The notes under the pieces are model-generated. The model saw nothing but the letters and a program-made list of their open reading frames with translations. It was not told the DNA's origin and made no database searches. A program made the position numbers and the translations under genes. Below, one piece after another: positions 40,272 to 48,706 of a DNA stretch of 48,890 bases. The DNA comes from an uncultured Lachnospiraceae bacterium. GTDB taxonomy: Bacteria > Bacillota > Clostridia > Lachnospirales > Lachnospiraceae. The DNA is taken from contig CATLAK010000023.1 in NCBI GenBank assembly GCA_949878435.1, forward strand, positions 1 to 48,890, read 5' to 3'. Numbering within the stretch: position 1 is the first letter of the stretch; the number at the start of each line of letters is the position of its first letter.

Positions 40272-41618
40272 CTACCCCATCATCTTCTGAAGTTTTCGCC
40301 GCACATGAATATACGCAGGTATCAGAAAGGCATCTGCGAACACCCAGGCAAGCGGGCTTGCAAAGCAGGCTCCTATAAATCCGAACTTGGGAACCAGTAC
40401 CAATCCTGCCAGCGTTCTTGCTATCATTTCAAACACCCCGGCTAAAATGGCGAAGGTGCTGAAGCCCATCCCCTGTATCATGAACCGGATGATATTGACC
40501 AGCGCCAGTGGGATATAGAAGGAACTGCTTACAATCAGCAATAACCTTGCATTGTGGAGCAGCTGCTTTTCCCCTGAATCTACAAATAAGGATGCCAGAT
40601 TTTCGCCGAAGGCAAACAGCACCGCAAATGCAATCAAAGAGTAGATCACGCCAAGCAGGATACAACTTTTTAGCCCCTGTCCTAAGCGATCCAGCTTCTT
40701 TGCCCCTACATTCTGCCCACCGTAGGTTGCCATAGTAGAACCCATGGCGTCAAAAGCGCAGCAGAAGAACATGCCCACCTTATTGCCTGCGGTGACAGAT
40801 GCCACTGCCAAAGACCCAAGGGTATTAACCGCAGTCTGCAAGATGACGGAACCGATTGCTGTAATGGAGTACTGCAGTCCCATGGGAATCCCCATCCCGC
40901 ACAAGACCCTCATGTGGGACAGATTAATTTTCCATTCCTCCTTTGTAATGTGAAGGATTTCAAATTTTTTCATCATATAAAATAAACATAAAATTCCCGA
41001 AATCAGCTGAGAAACCACAGTTGCCGCCGCCGCACCGGCAACGCCCATCTGAAAATTGATGATGCATAAAAGGTCCAGCCCGATATTTAAAAAGGAGGAC
41101 AAGGTCAGGAAAAACAGCGGCGTTTTACTGTCTCCCATAGAGCGGATAATACCTGACAGCATATTATAAAGGTAAGTTGCCGGAATCCCTAAGAAAATAA
41201 TGAGTATGTAGATATAAGCATCTTCAAAAATATCCGCCGGCGTCTTCATCCATGTCAGAATATTTCTGCACAAAGCTGCCACAATCACCGTCATGACCAC
41301 CGAAAAGGCAGCAGCAAGCCATACACAGTTGGCAACAAACTGCCGCATGCCCGAATAATCCTTGGCACCGAACTTATGTGCCACAGGTATGGCAAAGCCG
41401 CTGCATACCCCCATACAGAACCCAATAATCATAAAGTTGATTGAACCAGTGGCGCCCACTCCCGCCAGTGCATTCACACCCAGGATACGCCCCACGATGA
41501 TCGTGTCCACCACACTATAAAACTGTTGGAATAAAAATCCAAACAAAAGGGGAATCGAAAACCCCAGAATCAATTTCATAGGAGAGCCTACCGTCATATC
41601 TTTCGTCGATTCCATCAT
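40272..41618 (-). CDS. MATE family efflux transporter
   Basis: About 448 residues from ATG 41618 (AGGAGG 5 nt upstream; another ATG follows directly). Twelve hydrophobic segments; the MATE blocks ILGFSIPLLFGFLFQQFYSVVDTIIVGRILG, GFAIPVAHKFGAKD and MGSTMATYGGQNVGAKKLDRLGQGL are clear. It differs from the MATE protein at 2481-3872 in most positions, so they are old paralogues. Multidrug or metabolite export by cation antiport; substrate unknown. It is monocistronic. Confidence 0.92.
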   Translation of the reverse strand: MMESTKDMTVGSPMKLILGFSIPLLFGFLFQQFYSVVDTIIVGRILGVNALAGVGATGSINFMIIGFCMGVCSGFAIPVAHKFGAKDYSGMRQFVANCVWLAAAFSVVMTVIVAALCRNILTWMKTPADIFEDAYIYILIIFLGIPATYLYNMLSGIIRSMGDSKTPLFFLTLSSFLNIGLDLLCIINFQMGVAGAAAATVVSQLISGILCLFYMMKKFEILHITKEEWKINLSHMRVLCGMGIPMGLQYSITAIGSVILQTAVNTLGSLAVASVTAGNKVGMFFCCAFDAMGSTMATYGGQNVGAKKLDRLGQGLKSCILLGVIYSLIAFAVLFAFGENLASLFVDSGEKQLLHNARLLLIVSSSFYIPLALVNIIRFMIQGMGFSTFAILAGVFEMIARTLAGLVLVPKFGFIGACFASPLAWVFADAFLIPAYIHVRRKLQKMMG

Positions 41619-41689
41619 CAAATCCTCCTGCATCCGCACATAATCTTTATTGCAAGTAAAAAACTGCCAAGTTCTATGGCGCTTGTGCT

Positions 41690-41740
41690 TAAAAAGCCTA
41701 TGTGATCAACCAAACTAGAGTATAATCACACAGGCTTTAA
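41690..41740 (-). terminator. Terminator of the xylB-DUF4867-isomerase operon
   Basis: On the minus strand AAAGCCTGTGTGAT pairs with ATCACATAGGCTTT (one mismatch), followed by TTTT. It ends the operon 50 nt after the isomerase stop. Confidence 0.7.
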
Positions 41741-41788
41741 AATGCTATCATCAATAGTGACAAAAAATATTTTTATTTCAACGTTTTT

Positions 41789-43273
41789 TTAAGCAAAAGG
41801 ATTCTCCGACTTGTACAGCATTCCCTTAGGCTGATTGAAACCGATCTCATCAAGCTCCACTCCTATGTACTTGAACACCTCAAACAAAGCCTTTCCATGA
41901 TGACCAAATGCCACCGCGCCGTGGTGCGGATAGTTGCCTTCAATCAGGACATGACGGTAAAATCTTCCCATTTCAGGAATTGCAAATACACCGATGCCGC
42001 CAAAAGACCTGGTTGCCACAGGAAGAACCTCTCCCTGTGCGATATAGCCGCGCAACTTGCAGTCTGCCGTGGATTGTAGACGATAGAAGGTAATCTCACC
42101 TGGCACAATATCCCCTTCCAGCGTACCGTTGGTAACTTCCACCGGCAGGGATCTCGCCATGATCATCTGGTTCTTCATACTGCAGAACGCCAGCTTCTTA
42201 GAGCAGGTGTTGCCGCAGTGGAATCCCATAAAGGTATCCTTATGCGTATAATCAAATTTGCCCTTGATCGACTCCTCATACATATCTGCCGGCACCGTGT
42301 TGTTGATGTCTAACAGGGTAACAACATCATTGCTCACCGCCGCGCCGATGAACTCGCTTAAGCATCCATAAATATCCACTTCGCAGGATACCGGAATGCC
42401 CATGCCGGTAAGACGGCTGTTTACATAACAAGGGACGAAACCAAACTGCGTCTGGAACGCAGGCCAGCACTTTCCCGCAATGGCAACATACTCACGATAC
42501 CCTTTGTGCGCCTCCACCCAGTCAAGCAGGGTCAGCTCATACTGCGCCAGCTTTGAGAGGATTTCCGGTTTCTGGTTGCCTTCTCCCAGTTCTTCTTCCA
42601 TTTCCTTAATCTTAGCCGGGATTCTCTCATCCCCTTCATGTTTATTGAAGGCTTCAAACAGATCCAATTCCGAGTTTTCTTCGATTTCCACACCCAGATT
42701 GTAAAGCTGCTTGATTGGCGCATTACATGCAAGGAAGTTAAGCGGTCTAGGACCGAAGCTGATGATCTTAAGGCTCCTTAATCCTACGATTGCCCTTGCA
42801 ACAGGAACAAATTCATGAATCATATCTGCACATTCATCCGCCGTTCCTACCGGGTACTCAGGAATATATGCCCTGATATTGCGGAGTTTTAAATTGTAGC
42901 TTGCATTGAGCATGCCGCAGTAAGCATCCCCGCGTCCCCCCACCAGATCATTCTGGCTTTCTTCTGCTGCAGCCACAAACATGGCTGGACCGTCAAAATG
43001 CTTTGCCAGCAGAGTCTCAGAGATTTCCGGTCCGAAATTTCCAAGATATACGCACAGAGCGTTGCATCCTTCCTTTTTGATGTCTTCAAGCGCCTGTACC
43101 ATATGAATCTCACTTTCCACGATACAGACCGGGCATTCATAAATATCAGCTTCATCATATTTTGCCTTGTAAGCTGCCACCAAGGCTTTTCTTCTGTTGA
43201 CAGACAGCGCTTCCGGGAAACAGTCACGGCTTACCGCAACGATTCCGATTTTGACTTTTGGTAGATTATTCAC
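41789..43273 (-). CDS. L-fucose/L-arabinose isomerase family protein
   Basis: 494 residues. I start at GTG 43273 (reading MNNLPKVKIGIVAV), because AAGGAGGAAGG lies 8 nt upstream; the ATG at 43294 would place that site inside the coding sequence and has none of its own. The family pattern is plain: an N-terminal GIVAVSRDCFP, CNALCVYLGNFGPE, a central PRPLNFLACNAPIKQL, CEVDIYGCLSEFIGAAVS, and the C-terminal metal-site region FMGFHCGNTCSKK and GNYPHHGAVAFGHHGKAL. It converts an aldose to a ketose in the cytoplasm. With xylulokinase next door the product is probably a pentulose; which sugar enters the path cannot be read from the sequence. Confidence 0.88.
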   Translation of the reverse strand: MNNLPKVKIGIVAVSRDCFPEALSVNRRKALVAAYKAKYDEADIYECPVCIVESEIHMVQALEDIKKEGCNALCVYLGNFGPEISETLLAKHFDGPAMFVAAAEESQNDLVGGRGDAYCGMLNASYNLKLRNIRAYIPEYPVGTADECADMIHEFVPVARAIVGLRSLKIISFGPRPLNFLACNAPIKQLYNLGVEIEENSELDLFEAFNKHEGDERIPAKIKEMEEELGEGNQKPEILSKLAQYELTLLDWVEAHKGYREYVAIAGKCWPAFQTQFGFVPCYVNSRLTGMGIPVSCEVDIYGCLSEFIGAAVSNDVVTLLDINNTVPADMYEESIKGKFDYTHKDTFMGFHCGNTCSKKLAFCSMKNQMIMARSLPVEVTNGTLEGDIVPGEITFYRLQSTADCKLRGYIAQGEVLPVATRSFGGIGVFAIPEMGRFYRHVLIEGNYPHHGAVAFGHHGKALFEVFKYIGVELDEIGFNQPKGMLYKSENPFA

Positions 43274-43388
43274 TCTTCCTTCCTCCTTTTTCATACATGA
43301 TTTATCATTTTCCCGCCATCCTGGCGTTCTATCCTAACATACTGCCCCAGCATACTTTCCCAGCGTGTTTTCCACGCCAATAATCTTC

Positions 43389-44012
43389 TTATGCATCGAT
43401 GCAAAGATTTTTCCCCACAAGCCCCATAGGACTTCCCTCCGGCAGTCCGCCTTCCGGGTGACCTAAAAGCCATTTATTTTTTGCAGTCAAATGCGTATCC
43501 TCACCTCCCCCGTGCCCTTCCTCCAAATCCAGGTTCGTTCCTTTCGGCAGGACAATTACAACCTTGAATCCAGCGCCGCCCACACCGCAGGGCGCATAGT
43601 GCAGCGTCGTTGCATACACTTCCACTGCAGTCCCCTTAGGAACCAGAAATGCCTCAACAAGAGACGTATCGTAAGTAAAATCCTCCCTGATATCCTGCTG
43701 ACAGCCCAACATCAGAACCGCATCCGTAGCTGCCACATTGATTTCCGAACTCCTGTGGTACTCCAGTGCATTTAGCATAGAATTATGCCCATTGCAATAT
43801 CCCACCTGAATCGGAAGTTCTCCGTATGCTTTGTCGGTCAATTCTTCCGTCACCAGAAGCGATTCAAGCGCCGGAAGACTTGGAACATACTCCACCCCGT
43901 CAGGCATCGGCGTACTTTCCTCCAGAACTTTCACAAGTTCCGAAAAGTCAATGTTCTTCACGACTCTTCCGTACTTTTTAAACCTCTCGTCTGTCACGTC
44001 GTAAATCTTCAT
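43389..44012 (-). CDS. DUF4867 family protein
   Basis: 207 residues starting MKIYDVTDERFKKYGRVV; the open frame runs 50 codons further upstream, overlapping xylB, but that part is unlike the family. Blocks such as YGELPIQVGYCNGHNSMLNALEYHRSSEIN, DAVLMLGCQQDI, TTLHYAPC and ENKWLLGHPEGG-like ending (KNKWLLGHPEGG) mark it as DUF4867, a cupin-like family seen in sugar operons. GHN...H and LHYAPC might bind a metal. It sits between xylulokinase and the isomerase and probably acts on the same sugar, for instance as a mutarotase or isomerase; this is inference. Confidence 0.85.
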   Translation of the reverse strand: MKIYDVTDERFKKYGRVVKNIDFSELVKVLEESTPMPDGVEYVPSLPALESLLVTEELTDKAYGELPIQVGYCNGHNSMLNALEYHRSSEINVAATDAVLMLGCQQDIREDFTYDTSLVEAFLVPKGTAVEVYATTLHYAPCGVGGAGFKVVIVLPKGTNLDLEEGHGGGEDTHLTAKNKWLLGHPEGGLPEGSPMGLVGKNLCIDA

Positions 44013-44049
44013 TTCATATTCCGTCCTTTCCTTCAATCGTTTATTGCTG

Positions 44050-45519
44050 TTATTTAATGATTTCAAATAAAGGCTTGCAGGCAGGGTAAATCTCCTTAAA
44101 CTGCTGATATCTCGCCTCATACTTTGCAACAAGCTCTTCCTCCGGGTATACGGTGTCAACAATCTTCACGATCTTTTTCGCCGCAGCCTCTACGCTTTCA
44201 TATTCCCCGCATGCCACCGCTGCCAGCATAGCGCCGCCCAGCGCAGGTCCTTCCTCGCTTTCAATCACATCCACCTTGAGATTTAAGATATTTGCAATCA
44301 TCTTTTTCCAAAGAGGACTCTTCGCCCCACCGCCGCAAATCTTGGTTCTCTCAAGATGAATGCCCAGCGACCTGGCAACCTCAAGGGAATCACGCAGGGC
44401 AAATGTCACTCCCTCCAGCACCGCCTGGGTCATATCTGCCCTAGTGGTATCCATAGTCATGCCGATGAAAGTCCCCCTTGCATTAGGATTATTGTGGGGA
44501 GAACGCTCTCCCATCAGATAAGGCAGGAAATATACATGATTCTCTCCCAGCTTCACGATATCCTTCTGCTCCTTTGCATAAGCGTCGGTGCCAATGATAT
44601 CCTCCATCCACCATTTATTGCAGGAAGCCGCACTGAGCATGCAGCCCATCAGATGATAGTATCCGTCTGCATGCGCAAACGCGTGAAGGGCATTAAATTT
44701 ATCCACCCCAAACTTCTTAGAGGAAATGAAAATCGTTCCGCTGGTGCCAAGTGAGATATTGCACATGCCTTCTCCCACCGTTCCGGTTCCAACCGCCGCA
44801 GCTGCATTGTCCCCCGCCCCTGCCGCCACCTTCACTGTCGCCGGAATTCCCAGTTCCTTTGCAATCTCTTCCTTCACAGTGCCCACACATTCGTAACTCT
44901 CGAAGAGCTTTGGCAGCATTTCTTCACCGATACCGCAGATCTCACACATCTCCTGCGACCATCTGCGATTTTTCACATCAAGCAGCAGCATACCGGACGC
45001 ATCCGACAGGTCGGTGCAGTGCACGCCCGTCAATTTGTAAGCGATATAATCCTTGGGCAGCATGATCTTGGATATCCTTGCAAAGTTTTCCGGTTCCTTG
45101 TTCTTAACCCATAAAATTTTAGGCGCCGTAAAGCCTGTAAAGGAAATGTTTGCCGTGTATTCAGAAAGTTTTTCCTTTCCGATTTCATTATTTAAATAAT
45201 CGCACTCTTCATAAGTCCTACCGTCATTCCACAAAAGCGCAGGACGAATCACCTTGTCTTCATTGTCCAGAATCACAAGCCCGTGCATCTGACCTCCGAA
45301 ACTGATTCCTGCAACCTGATCCTTATCCACCTCCGCAATCAGCTCCTTGATTCCCTCCATGGTCTGGGAAAACCAATCCTCTGGTCTTTGCTCAGACCAG
45401 CCCGGCTGTGGAAAGAAAATAGGATATTCCTTGGAAACAATCTTGTGAATCTTTCCCTCCCCATCCATAAGCAGCAGCTTCACTGCGCTGGTTCCCAAAT
45501 CAACACCAATATACAGCAT
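44050..45519 (-). CDS. xylB: Xylulokinase
   Basis: 489 residues, FGGY family. IGVDLGTSAVKLLL is the first phosphate motif, GISFGGQMHGLVILD carries the MHG typical of xylulokinases, LLWNDGRTYEEC and GAGDNAAAAVGTG follow, and GGGAKSPLWKKMIANI is the second FGGY signature. It phosphorylates D-xylulose or a similar pentulose with ATP for entry into the pentose phosphate path. First structural gene of the LacI-controlled operon, 24 nt after the regulator. Confidence 0.93.
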   Translation of the reverse strand: MLYIGVDLGTSAVKLLLMDGEGKIHKIVSKEYPIFFPQPGWSEQRPEDWFSQTMEGIKELIAEVDKDQVAGISFGGQMHGLVILDNEDKVIRPALLWNDGRTYEECDYLNNEIGKEKLSEYTANISFTGFTAPKILWVKNKEPENFARISKIMLPKDYIAYKLTGVHCTDLSDASGMLLLDVKNRRWSQEMCEICGIGEEMLPKLFESYECVGTVKEEIAKELGIPATVKVAAGAGDNAAAAVGTGTVGEGMCNISLGTSGTIFISSKKFGVDKFNALHAFAHADGYYHLMGCMLSAASCNKWWMEDIIGTDAYAKEQKDIVKLGENHVYFLPYLMGERSPHNNPNARGTFIGMTMDTTRADMTQAVLEGVTFALRDSLEVARSLGIHLERTKICGGGAKSPLWKKMIANILNLKVDVIESEEGPALGGAMLAAVACGEYESVEAAAKKIVKIVDTVYPEEELVAKYEARYQQFKEIYPACKPLFEIIK

Positions 45520-45543
45520 AATAGCCTCCTTTCATTTGTCTTA

Positions 45544-46602
45544 TTATTCATCCCTAAAACAACAGAGATTTCCGCTCATAATAATTTCCAGCTTGGAGTA
45601 GAAATTCCTTTTTTCATGCACGATTCCATCACACATCTCCTCAAATAAAATCTTCATCCCCAGATATGCCTGTTTGCTCAAGTCCTGATAGACTACCGCA
45701 TCGATGGTGGAATCCTCGATATCCTTTTCAATTTCTGTGTAAAGGTCGAAACCTACCAACTTGATATCCCACCTGCCGCTGTCACGCAATGCTTTCGCTG
45801 TCATGTCAAGCCGGTAAGTCAAATCAAAAATGCCTACAAGTGCCGGCTCCCTTTCGATGCAGGAGACCGTCTCCTCATACACCCGTTCTCCCTCCATCAG
45901 TCCATGCACGATGGGAAGCACTTCATACTCCGGATACTCCTCCAACTTTTTCAAAAAGCCTGCAAGCCTCGCCTGAATATCCTGATTGCCTCCATATTCC
46001 GCCGTCACCGGTATAAATACCTTCCCCTTCCCGGAAAGCATCTTGCCCAAAAGCTCGGCGGCGAGCTGACCGCTTTTATAATAATCTACTCCCACATAGT
46101 AATTTTCATGTTCTTTTCCAAGATTACGGCTGAGCAGCACGACCCGGCAGCCCTCACGCTTTAATTGCTCCAAAATTACTTCTATCACCTGTTCGTCAGA
46201 AAAAGCAAGTACAAAGTCCCTTATCCCCTGCACCAGCATCCGCTCCACCGCTTCCGCCTGTTCCCACGGCTTTTCCACATCAAATTCCGCGATTACCACA
46301 TGCAGTCCGTCATCCCCAAACTCTTCCACCGCCCTGTCTATTCCAGCTCTGACCTTGGGCGCAAAATAATTGGCGCTCCTGGAACGGAATCCGGCATATC
46401 CAATGGTATACTGCCTGTTCATGGCAAGGTTCCGTGCATTCTTATTCTGCACGTAATGGTAACGTTCCAGCGCCTCCATAACTGTATGCCGGGTCTTTTC
46501 GCTGACATTACCTTTCCCTGCCAGAACCTTATAAATAGTAGTCCTTGAAATACCGATTGCTGCTGCAATCTCTTCCAATGTCATTCGCTTCATTTCTTCC
46601 AT
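45544..46602 (-). CDS. LacI-family transcriptional regulator
   Basis: 352 residues. Residues 1-55 form the LacI helix-turn-helix and hinge (MTLEEIAAAIGISRTTIYKVLAGKGNVSEKTR..., ending NKNARNLAM); the rest is a periplasmic-binding-protein-like effector domain similar to the sugar-binding type. AAAGGGGG precedes the ATG. It heads its own operon with xylB, DUF4867 and the isomerase, and a dyad of matching half-sites overlaps its promoter, so autoregulation by a sugar is likely. Confidence 0.93.
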   Translation of the reverse strand: MEEMKRMTLEEIAAAIGISRTTIYKVLAGKGNVSEKTRHTVMEALERYHYVQNKNARNLAMNRQYTIGYAGFRSRSANYFAPKVRAGIDRAVEEFGDDGLHVVIAEFDVEKPWEQAEAVERMLVQGIRDFVLAFSDEQVIEVILEQLKREGCRVVLLSRNLGKEHENYYVGVDYYKSGQLAAELLGKMLSGKGKVFIPVTAEYGGNQDIQARLAGFLKKLEEYPEYEVLPIVHGLMEGERVYEETVSCIEREPALVGIFDLTYRLDMTAKALRDSGRWDIKLVGFDLYTEIEKDIEDSTIDAVVYQDLSKQAYLGMKILFEEMCDGIVHEKRNFYSKLEIIMSGNLCCFRDE

Positions 46603-46669
46603 AAGGTTCCCCCTTTCTACAAAGTCAAAGCCCCCGCCGCAAACATCAAGGTGTCCTTAGAATAGAAAA

Positions 46670-46717
46670 ATGGTGTTACAGAAAAGTTAACACGTGTTAA
46701 ATTTATGGTAACACCAT
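46670..46717. promoter_or_regulatory. 48-bp dyad operator of the LacI-type regulator
   Basis: A central perfect palindrome TTAACACGTGTTAA (46687-46700), with the CG centre usual for LacI operators, is flanked by ATGGTGTTAC (46670-46679) and its inverted copy GTAACACCAT (46708-46717). Both have the same centre (46693.5). All four half-sites read GTGTTAM. Confidence 0.8.
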
Positions 46718-46733
46718 AATCATACCTTGTCAA
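46705..46733 (-). promoter_or_regulatory. Promoter of the lacI-type/xylB operon
   Basis: Minus strand TTGACA (46728-46733), 17 nt spacer, TACCAT (46705-46710). The -10 box is inside the outer operator half-site, so binding would block RNA polymerase. Confidence 0.65.
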
Positions 46734-46808
46734 TTTGCATTAGTGCTCATGATTTCCACTGTATTTTTGTGCAATTTATACGAAGAGTATATTGCTGGCG
46801 TAGCACCA

Positions 46809-46889
46809 GCAGGGAAGAAGGAAGGTATGGCTGGCTACGGACCGTCCTATGCGCAGTCCGTAGCCAGCCATACCTTCCTTCTTTCCTGC
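46809..46889. repeat. Short long-stem inverted repeat (LIR-C) after metI
   Basis: A 34-nt arm (46809-46842) and its inverted copy (46856-46889) with one mismatch and a 13-nt loop: GGAAGGTATGGCTGGCTACG is in each arm. It lies 48 nt downstream of the metI stop and may end that transcript. Its arm resembles the outer arm of LIR-B (GTATGGCTGG...CGGACTGC). Confidence 0.8.
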
Positions 46890-46936
46890 CTCCTCTATTT
46901 CACCACTATAAGTATGCAAAACTATTATTAATTCGT

Positions 46937-47602
46937 TTAACCCGTAATTCTTCTGTCCAGTTTCTTGGAAAGCTTTGTTCCAATTACCTGGAGAATCTGT
47001 ACCAGCGCTACCAACAGGATTACCGTTACGATCATGATGTCTGCCTGATATCTGTGGTATCCGTAACGGATAGCAATATCTCCAAGACCGCCGCCACCAA
47101 CTGTACCAGCCATCGCTGAATATCCTAAAATCGTTCCCAGTGCAATCGTTCCCCCCACAATCAAGGATGTCCTTGCCTCCACCAGCAGAACCTTCCAGAC
47201 AATCATCCAAAGGCTTGCGCCCATGCTCTGGGCTGCCTCGACTACGCCGTGGTCTACTTCAAGAAGGGAAGACTCCACCAACCTTGCCACAAAGGGAGCC
47301 GCCGCTATGGACAGCGGAACGATGGTCGCAGTCGCACCGTAGCTCTTTCCCACAATGAATCTTGTAAAAGGAATCAGCAGCACGAGAAGAATCAGGAACG
47401 GGATGCTTCTTACGATATTCACTACAACATCCAGGATCTTATATACAATCTTATTCGGTTTTAATCCGCCGGGGGCAGTCACCACCAGCGTGATTCCCAT
47501 GGGCAGCCCCAGTATGTACGCAATCAGCGTGGAAACCAAGGTCATGTAAAGGGTCACGCCTGTCCCTTCCACCAGCATCATAATAATCTGTTTATCCCAC
47601 AT
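46937..47602 (-). CDS. metI: Methionine ABC transporter permease
   Basis: 221 residues with five hydrophobic segments and the MetI pattern: GTGVTLYMTLVSTLIAYILGLPMG, NIVRSIPFLILLVLLIPFTR, then the coupling loop VVEAAQSMGASLWMIVWKVLLVEAR and SYSAMAGTVGGGGLGDIAIRYGY-like ending (YSAMAGTVGGGGLGDIA). It forms the D-/L-methionine importer channel with MetN. Its start overlaps the end of metN by 11 nt. No metQ follows. Confidence 0.95.
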   Translation of the reverse strand: MWDKQIIMMLVEGTGVTLYMTLVSTLIAYILGLPMGITLVVTAPGGLKPNKIVYKILDVVVNIVRSIPFLILLVLLIPFTRFIVGKSYGATATIVPLSIAAAPFVARLVESSLLEVDHGVVEAAQSMGASLWMIVWKVLLVEARTSLIVGGTIALGTILGYSAMAGTVGGGGLGDIAIRYGYHRYQADIMIVTVILLVALVQILQVIGTKLSKKLDRRITG

Positions 47603-48605
47603 AATGATCGAGCTCCTCTACTTCCAATTTTCTATTCTTTAAATACTGTATCATCTTTTCAGCTGCCCCATCATCCTCCGGGAGCTGAAGAATCATCTGT
47701 CCGTGCGCCACCCCGCCGATATCCCTTGTATCCGCCAGCAAGATATTGACCGGCACCTTGCATGCAAGAACCATGTTGGCGATTACAGGCTCAAAGGAGG
47801 AATTGCTGGTGAACACGATACGGATGCATCTTTTCCCTTTCATTTCCTCATAGGGTGCGCTCTCGCCTTGGAAGACAAGCTTCTTGGCGGCTTTGCTCTT
47901 TGGTCTTTGGAAGACCTCTTCCACCGTCCCCGTCTCCGCCAGCACCCCTTCATCTATGATCGCCACGTGGCTGCAGATTTCCTGCACCACCGCCATCTCG
48001 TGAGTAATAATGACAATTGTAATGCCATACTTCTCATTAATTTCTTTCAGCAGCGCTAAAATTGCCTTGGTGGTGGTGGGGTCTAAGGCGCTGGTTGCCT
48101 CATCGCACAAAAGAATCTTGGGATTGGTCGCCAGTGCTCTTGCAATCGCCACCCTCTGCTTCTGTCCGCCGGAAAGCTGTGCCGGATAAGCCTGCTCTTT
48201 TTCCGAAAGCCCTACGATAGCAAGCAGTTCCCTCGCTCTTTCCACTGCGCTTTTTCTGTTCGTCTTGACGATTTCCATGGGAAAACAGACATTGTCAAGG
48301 ACGGTCCGTTGCATCAGCAGATTGAAATGCTGAAAAATCATTGAAATCTGCGTCCTCGCCGTCCGCAATTCTTTATCTGACATTGCAGATAAATCATTTC
48401 CTTCCACCACTACCGTTCCGCTGGTAGGTCTTTCCAAAAAATTAAGGCATCTGACCAGCGTGGATTTACCCGCGCCGCTCATGCCGATAATACCGTAAAT
48501 CTCTCCCTTATGAATCTCCAGGTTAATGCCCTTTAACGCTTCTACCGTATTGTCCTTGCCAACAAAGGTCTTTGTGACATTCTTTATTTGAATCATCGTT
48601 TCCAT
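47592..48605 (-). CDS. metN: Methionine ABC transporter ATP-binding protein
   Basis: 337 residues. Walker A GMSGAGKST, signature LSGGQKQR, Walker B ILLCDEATSALDP, H-loop IITHEM. The C-terminal 80 residues are the NIL ligand-binding domain (CIRIVFTSNSSFEPVIANMV, ending PEDDGAAEKMIQYL), which binds methionine and inhibits transport when it is plentiful. First gene of the pair with metI. Confidence 0.96.
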   Translation of the reverse strand: METMIQIKNVTKTFVGKDNTVEALKGINLEIHKGEIYGIIGMSGAGKSTLVRCLNFLERPTSGTVVVEGNDLSAMSDKELRTARTQISMIFQHFNLLMQRTVLDNVCFPMEIVKTNRKSAVERARELLAIVGLSEKEQAYPAQLSGGQKQRVAIARALATNPKILLCDEATSALDPTTTKAILALLKEINEKYGITIVIITHEMAVVQEICSHVAIIDEGVLAETGTVEEVFQRPKSKAAKKLVFQGESAPYEEMKGKRCIRIVFTSNSSFEPVIANMVLACKVPVNILLADTRDIGGVAHGQMILQLPEDDGAAEKMIQYLKNRKLEVEELDHYVG

Positions 48606-48677
48606 AAACCGCCTATGACCTCATTTCCTTTTATCGCTGGTTTTTGTTTCATTTTCTATGCATTTCTTAACCTTATC

Positions 48678-48706
48678 ATCTTACCACAAAGCCGTTTGGC
48701 TTGCAA
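48678..48706 (-). promoter_or_regulatory. Promoter of metNI
   Basis: Minus strand TTGCAA (48701-48706), 17 nt spacer, TAAGAT (48678-48683). The leader is about 70 nt, too short for an S-box and with none of the S-box motifs. Confidence 0.6.
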
